This document shows, piece after piece, positions 47,438 to 51,249 of a stretch of DNA of 51,249 nt. The notes under the pieces were generated by a model. It saw only the letters and a list, made by a program, of their open reading frames with translations, was not told the origin of the DNA and did not search any database. Position 1 is the stretch's first letter; every line of letters starts with the position of its first letter. The stretch comes from Akkermansiaceae bacterium (GTDB lineage Bacteria; Verrucomicrobiota; Verrucomicrobiia; Verrucomicrobiales; Akkermansiaceae). A program made the translations under genes and the position numbers. The stretch covers positions 1 to 51,249 of the forward strand of contig JAJQGU010000026.1 of the NCBI GenBank assembly GCA_021200315.1. Direction: 5' to 3'.

Positions 47438-48898
47438 TCAGGCGTCGGCCGGGGAGAATACCGGGGCGGGGAGGGCGCCGGGCTCCTCCGCGCGCCCGCC
47501 GGACAGCAGGTCGCCCACGTCCTTGAGGGTGATGAAGAGGAACAGGCCCAGCAATGCCAGCACGAACGCCGTCTGGATGTACCCGAGCGCGCGCTCGTTC
47601 ACCGGGCGCCGGAAGACCGCTTCGAAAAGACCGAGCACCACGTGCCCGCCGTCCATCACGGGCAGGGGCAGGATGTTCAGCACGGCCAAGTTCACATTCA
47701 GAATGACGGCGAACCACAGAGCCAGCCGCCAGCCGTCCGCCGTGGAGAGCATCGAATAAAGGTAGGAGCCGATGCCCACGGGGCCGGAGAGGTGTTCCAC
47801 GCCTACGTCGCTTTCCGGGGAGAAAAGCTTTTCGAAGGTCGCGCCCATCCAGCTCAGACTCGAGGCCACTTGAGCCCATGGGGAGGGGTGTTCGTAGCCG
47901 GCGCTCATTCTGACGGGTGCCCACGTGATGCCGAGCAGGGGCGCGGCTCCTTTCATGTCCCGTGTCCAGTTGTCGGGCATGCGGGGCGTGAGGGAGAGCT
48001 CCCTGCGCGCGCCGTCCGCCGAGGCGACGGTCAGCGCCACGGTGCGGCCTTCGGCGGAGGCTCTGGAGACGAGGCCGAAGTGCCGGAGTGGCTCTCCGTT
48101 GAGGGCGAGTACGAGATCCCCCGGGCGAAGGCCGGCGCGGTCGGCGGGGGAATGGGGCGCTACCGTGCCGACGACGGCCGGCATTTCGGGCAGGATGGCT
48201 CCCACGCTTCTCAGTGCGCTGCGCTGGTACCAGTCCGTCTCCTTGTGGGTGAACGAGCTGTGGATCGTGAGGCGCTCGGGCGCGCCTGCGGCCGAGGGTC
48301 GTTCCACCAGAAAGGCGACAGTCTCCCCTTCGCTCAGGGCGATTAGTTCAAGCACGCCTTCCATGTTGCCCACCCATTTGGCGACGGGACGGCCGTCCAC
48401 GGCGAGGATCTTGTCCCCGGGCCGCAGTCCGGCCTGTGCGGCGGGGGAGTCAGGCGGCACCCAGCCCACCACGGTGGAGCCGTATTCCGTGGCGGGCTTG
48501 CCCGCCGCCCATACGGCTACGGCGAAGACGATCGCCAGCAGAAAGGAAAAGAGGGGCCCCGCCGCCGCCACGATGATCTTGTCCAGCGGGCGGGCGGGTT
48601 TCAGGCTGTCGGGCGGGGCGTCCGGAGAGAGCTTCCCCTCGATGGCCTCCATCGGCGCCAGCTGGGGCAGGGAGACGAACCCCCCGGCGGGGATGCACCC
48701 GATGCCCCAGCGCACGCCGTTGATAGTCTTCTTCCACAGCATCGGCCCGAACCAGATCTGAAAGCGATCCACGTACAGGCCGCGCCAGCGCGCGGCCAGA
48801 AAATGCCCGAGCTCGTGCACGAAGATCATCAGATTGAACACCAGCACCACGGCGACGATCAGAGCCGCGGTTCCGAGGATGGATAAAAAGGTTTCCAT
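47438..48898 (-). CDS. rseP: RseP-like site-2 membrane metalloprotease
   Basis: Intramembrane zinc protease that in the best-studied cases releases sigma factors by cleaving anti-sigma proteins. The first helix carries HELGH at residues 28-32; a second metal ligand is in NILPLPVMDGGHVV near residue 420. Between them lie two PDZ domains (VVGWVPPDSPAAQAGLRPGDKILAVDG and VVGTVAPHSPADRAGLRPGDLVLALNG). Length is 486 aa, about 35 more than Escherichia coli RseP, partly from a Pro-rich C-terminal tail. Its genomic partner is the secreted protein downstream; no bamA or dxr neighbour is present. Confidence 0.92.
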   Translation of the reverse strand: METFLSILGTAALIVAVVLVFNLMIFVHELGHFLAARWRGLYVDRFQIWFGPMLWKKTINGVRWGIGCIPAGGFVSLPQLAPMEAIEGKLSPDAPPDSLKPARPLDKIIVAAAGPLFSFLLAIVFAVAVWAAGKPATEYGSTVVGWVPPDSPAAQAGLRPGDKILAVDGRPVAKWVGNMEGVLELIALSEGETVAFLVERPSAAGAPERLTIHSSFTHKETDWYQRSALRSVGAILPEMPAVVGTVAPHSPADRAGLRPGDLVLALNGEPLRHFGLVSRASAEGRTVALTVASADGARRELSLTPRMPDNWTRDMKGAAPLLGITWAPVRMSAGYEHPSPWAQVASSLSWMGATFEKLFSPESDVGVEHLSGPVGIGSYLYSMLSTADGWRLALWFAVILNVNLAVLNILPLPVMDGGHVVLGLFEAVFRRPVNERALGYIQTAFVLALLGLFLFITLKDVGDLLSGGRAEEPGALPAPVFSPADA

Positions 48899-48912
48899 AG
48901 AATGAAGGCGTC

Positions 48913-48941
48913 ATTGTGCCAGATGCGCCTTCCCATGGCAA
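48913..48941 (-). promoter_or_regulatory. Promoter of the rseP unit
   Basis: Minus strand: TTGCCA (48936-48941), 17 bp, CACAAT (48913-48918), 14 nt before the ATG. Confidence 0.55.
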
Positions 48942-48988
48942 GACCCCATCATGACAAGATGCGCTCCGCCCGTTCCGGCGGAGCCGGT

Positions 48989-49543
48989 TCAGCGCGCGGG
49001 CCGCGCCTCCCTCTTCTTCCGTGTCCGGTGCGCGCGGGCCGAGATGCAGTCATCCAGAAAGTTTTCCAGATCGGCCATCATGGCCTGCGATGCGCTGCTC
49101 CAGCGCTTGCCGTTGCGGAGGGCGAGCACGCATTCCCTCTTGCCGGAAAAAGTGCAGTTCATCAGACCCGCCTGGCGCAGGGTCTCCAGTCTGCGCCGAA
49201 GCGCCGAGTAGAAGAAGAGAGGCAGGGGACAGTCCCGCGCCAGTTCGGGCAGGGCGATCTCCACGGGCGGCGTCTCCTTTTCCACAGCGTCGGCGACGCG
49301 GGGCAGCCCCACTTGGCGCAGCATGCGCCGAATGCGCCCGATGAGGAAGTCCAGCGGCAGGACGCGGAGGGGACAGCGGGTTTCCAGATACAGGATCACC
49401 GCGCGCGCCATTTCCTCCTTCAGCGGCAGCCGGACGCCGGCACGGTCGGCCGCCCGTTGCAGCAGCTCCGCGATCCAGCCCGCGTCGTAATCGGTGAAGA
49501 GACAGGCGCGGTTTTGCAGGGCGGGAAGTTTCCGTTCGTTCAT
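48989..49543 (-). CDS. Unrecognised protein downstream of nrdR
   Basis: The protein is 184 aa, largely helical, soluble, with an Arg/Lys-rich tail (RAHRTRKKREARPAR) that could bind nucleic acid. The first 100 residues (FTDYDAGWIAELLQRAADRAG then PLKEEMARAVILYLET) have a helix pattern loosely like an ATP-cone. It starts 7 nt after the nrdR stop, so the two are co-transcribed, which suggests a role linked to nucleotide-reductase control or nucleic-acid metabolism. No family could be assigned. Confidence 0.65.
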   Translation of the reverse strand: MNERKLPALQNRACLFTDYDAGWIAELLQRAADRAGVRLPLKEEMARAVILYLETRCPLRVLPLDFLIGRIRRMLRQVGLPRVADAVEKETPPVEIALPELARDCPLPLFFYSALRRRLETLRQAGLMNCTFSGKRECVLALRNGKRWSSASQAMMADLENFLDDCISARAHRTRKKREARPAR

Positions 49544-49550
49544 GGTGCCG

Positions 49551-50042
49551 TCAGTCGATGGGGAGCTTGCGCTGCAGGGGATCCGCCGCCGTCCGTATCT
49601 CCATCCCGCGGATTAGCTCGATGAATTCCTCCACGTTCTGGAACTGGCGGTAGACGGATACGTAGCGGATGTAGGCCACCGGATCGATAGCGTAGAGCTT
49701 TTCGATCACTTTCTGCCCGATTGCGCTCGATGGCACTTCCCGCTGGTGGTCGTGGTGCAGCTCGGCTACGATTTCATCGGCCGCATTGTCGAGCTGCTCC
49801 ATGTTAACGGGACGCTTCTCGCAGGCTTTGATCATGCCGCGCAGGATCTTCTCCCGATTGAGCGCTTCGCGCAGATGGTCGCGCTTCAGGACGCGCAGCT
49901 CCATGCGCTCGATGTGCTCGTAGGTAGTGTAGCGGTATTGGCAGCGCCGGCATTCGCGCCTCCTGCGTATGGTGGAGCCGTCTTTCGACATGCGCGAGTC
50001 GATCACCCGATCTTCGGCAAACCCGCATTGAATGCATCGCAT
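49551..50042 (-). CDS. nrdR: Transcriptional repressor NrdR
   Basis: Zinc-ribbon plus ATP-cone repressor of ribonucleotide reductase genes. The ribbon is CIQCGFAEDRVIDSRMSKDGSTIRRRRECRRCQYRYTTYE (Cys pairs at 3/6 and about 31/34). The ATP-cone follows: VLKRDHLREALNREKILRGMIKACEKRPV, then AIGQKVIEKLYAIDPVAYIRYVSVYRQF. Length is 163 aa, normal. ATG 50042 is fixed by the ribbon and lies 7 nt after a -10, so the mRNA is leaderless. No NrdR box was found in the window, so its targets are elsewhere. Confidence 0.95.
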   Translation of the reverse strand: MRCIQCGFAEDRVIDSRMSKDGSTIRRRRECRRCQYRYTTYEHIERMELRVLKRDHLREALNREKILRGMIKACEKRPVNMEQLDNAADEIVAELHHDHQREVPSSAIGQKVIEKLYAIDPVAYIRYVSVYRQFQNVEEFIELIRGMEIRTAADPLQRKLPID

Positions 50043-50049
50043 AAATCCA

Positions 50050-50077
50050 AGTATGGCACAACCGGTGGGGGTGTCAA
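50050..50077 (-). promoter_or_regulatory. Promoter of nrdR, leaderless
   Basis: Minus strand: perfect TTGACA (50072-50077), 16 bp, CATACT (50050-50055), then 7 nt to the ATG. Confidence 0.65.
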
Positions 50078-50145
50078 GCGCAAAACACCCCATCATTTTC
50101 GGGCGCCGGCATGCGTGCCGATTTTTTCCGGGGGAAAAGGCGTTT

Positions 50146-50174
50146 TTGCCTTGAGCTCGGGCGCGTTTTATGTT
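50146..50174 (+). promoter_or_regulatory. Promoter of the large exported protein
   Basis: TTGCCT (50146-50151), 17 bp, TATGTT (50169-50174). An overlapping alternative is TTGAGC (50151-50156), 17 bp, TATCTG. Leader about 45 nt. Confidence 0.5.
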
Positions 50175-50223
50175 ATCTGAGCCTTCGTGAAAGGCTCGCC
50201 GCCTTTCTTCCGATCGAAAAGCC

Positions 50224-51249
50224 ATGAAACTTCATCTGCCTCTCAAGCTTCGTGCGGCGCTTGCCGCCTGCCTTTCCGCCGTTTCTTCGTTCGTTCCCAC
50301 CGTCGCCTCCGGCTCCCTCGCCGTCGGCGCGGCGGTCTTCGCGCTCGCCGCTGCGCCCGCCGCTTCCGCTGACACCCTGGCATCCGACGTCATTCTGAAC
50401 GACGGCTCCTCCGTCTCAGGCACGGTCGCCGACGCGGACGGAACGACCGAGTATGGACTGCTGACTTCCTCCTCCGGCGCGATTTCCACAGACGGCTTCG
50501 CGATCACGGTCAACCACGGTTCTGGTTCTCTCGACGAATGGGCGGGGCTGCGGGTGGCAAACGGTACCAATGGCGAAGCCTTCGTATTCACCGGCACGGC
50601 GCTGAGCGGCGACGGCAATCTCGCGCTCGTCTTCGTGAGCGGATCGGGCGGCTATACCACTTACGCGACGCTCGACTTTTCCGAGGATTCGGATTTCACG
50701 GGGCGCATTCTCCTGATAGACGCGTGGAACAATTCGCTGACCGCCTCCTATTCCGGCACGGCTCTGGAAAATGCCGAGATTGTGTTCGCCCAAAACAGCG
50801 TTGACTTAGACACCGACCCGACGAACTACACGATCGGCGGCACCACGATCGCTGCGGGAAACAACCGATACGCCTATGAACTGGAGCTCACCGGAGACGC
50901 CTCGCTGAGCGGCGTCAGTGCCGAGCTTCCGCTGACGACCACGGGGCAGACTCCCGCGATCACGACGACGGGCGCAGGAGACTATACCCTCACCCTCACG
51001 GGCGGCTGCACGACGAACCAGACCTATGTATTCGCCGGCAACCTGGGGTCGGAAAGCGCGTGGTTCAATCTGCTTCTGACGGGCGGCAGCCAGACATTTT
51101 CCGGAACGAATTACGTGGGATCGGTGACGGTGACGGGCGGATCGCTCGTGCTGGGTTCAGGCACGGTCATCGCGGGGGATGTCTCTGTTTCGGACGGCAC
51201 GCTGGCTCTGAACGGCGGCGCGAGCTTTTCCAACTCCGTGACGGTGACG
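50224..51249 (+). CDS. Large exported Ser/Thr/Gly-rich protein, N-terminal part
   Basis: The frame is open from ATG 50224 to the right edge (342 codons, no stop). The first 48 residues form a long export signal: a basic start (MKLHLPLKLRAALAACLSAV), a weakly hydrophobic middle and a second hydrophobic stretch (AVFALAAAPAASA). After it come short repeating beta units with Thr, Ser, Gly and Asn, such as SGTVADADGT and, near the edge, SVTVTGGSLVLGSGTVIAGD followed by SVSDGTLALNGGASFSNSVT, typical of beta-helix passenger domains of autotransporters or PEP-CTERM surface proteins. The C-terminal class is outside the window. Divergent from nrdR. Confidence 0.75.
   Translation, partial: MKLHLPLKLRAALAACLSAVSSFVPTVASGSLAVGAAVFALAAAPAASADTLASDVILNDGSSVSGTVADADGTTEYGLLTSSSGAISTDGFAITVNHGSGSLDEWAGLRVANGTNGEAFVFTGTALSGDGNLALVFVSGSGGYTTYATLDFSEDSDFTGRILLIDAWNNSLTASYSGTALENAEIVFAQNSVDLDTDPTNYTIGGTTIAAGNNRYAYELELTGDASLSGVSAELPLTTTGQTPAITTTGAGDYTLTLTGGCTTNQTYVFAGNLGSESAWFNLLLTGGSQTFSGTNYVGSVTVTGGSLVLGSGTVIAGDVSVSDGTLALNGGASFSNSVTVT

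Overview
The window looks like chromosomal DNA of a high-GC member of the Verrucomicrobiota, most likely an Opitutae or Puniceicoccales-type lineage. The grounds are a PEP-CTERM exported protein, a GldA/GldF/GldG-plus-DUF4340 ABC cluster, a divergent FtsZ, a flavoprotein/leuB/rdgB cluster and a family of secreted proteins I associate with that phylum. The assignment is inferred from gene content only; no rRNA is present.

Layout. 1-1120 (-): two small lipoproteins, the first running off the left edge. 1460-7134 (+): ftsA-ftsZ (cell division), a lipoprotein amidase and recG. 7150-12094: a DUF805 membrane protein (-), then a dnaK-groES-groEL chaperone operon (+) whose upstream region carries a sigma-54-like -24/-12 element and tandem dyads. 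12254-12365: a promoter followed closely by a strong terminator, a candidate small RNA. 12821-15461 (+): a complete HpaII-type restriction-modification system (C5 methyltransferase, HpaII-like endonuclease, Vsr mismatch endonuclease). 15609-16301 (-): a PEP-CTERM protein beside inverted palindromic repeats. 16756-19064 (+): dnaN and glf. 19113-22502 (-): flavin reductase, rdgB, leuB and a FAD oxidoreductase. 22603-23181 (+): a small membrane protein, converging on and overlapping an SRP RNA gene (ffs, -) that I identified from its helix-8 core, closing stem, promoter and T-tract. 23493-32063 (+): a TopB-like topoisomerase, then the Gld-like ABC ATPase, permease, GldG-like and DUF4340 proteins. 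32187-34127 (-): a phosphohexose mutase.

34569-43977 (+): a fused str/S10 ribosomal operon, rpsL-rpsG-fusA-rpsJ-rplC-rplD-rplW-rplB-rpsS-[secreted coiled-coil protein]-rplV-rpsC-rplP-rpmC-rpsQ-rplN. There is no tuf gene, a foreign exported protein sits between S19 and L22, and the cluster stops after rplN at a strong hairpin. 44422-50042 (-): pgi, a DJ-1/PfpI protein, a secreted protein with His and Cys motifs, an RseP-like protease, an unrecognised protein and nrdR. 50224 to the right edge (+): the start of a large Ser/Thr/Gly-rich exported protein.

Two themes cross the window. Many single genes have a sigma-70-type promoter (often TTGCC for -35, about 17 bp spacing) whose -10 lies only 6-8 nt before the ATG, implying leaderless mRNAs. 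Most ribosomal-protein and groESL genes instead have A/T-rich leaders without a Shine-Dalgarno, while other genes have good ones. The strongest leads are the FtsZ synergy-loop substitutions, the exported gene inside the S10 operon, the dnaK control region, the candidate sRNA and the leaderless promoter class.
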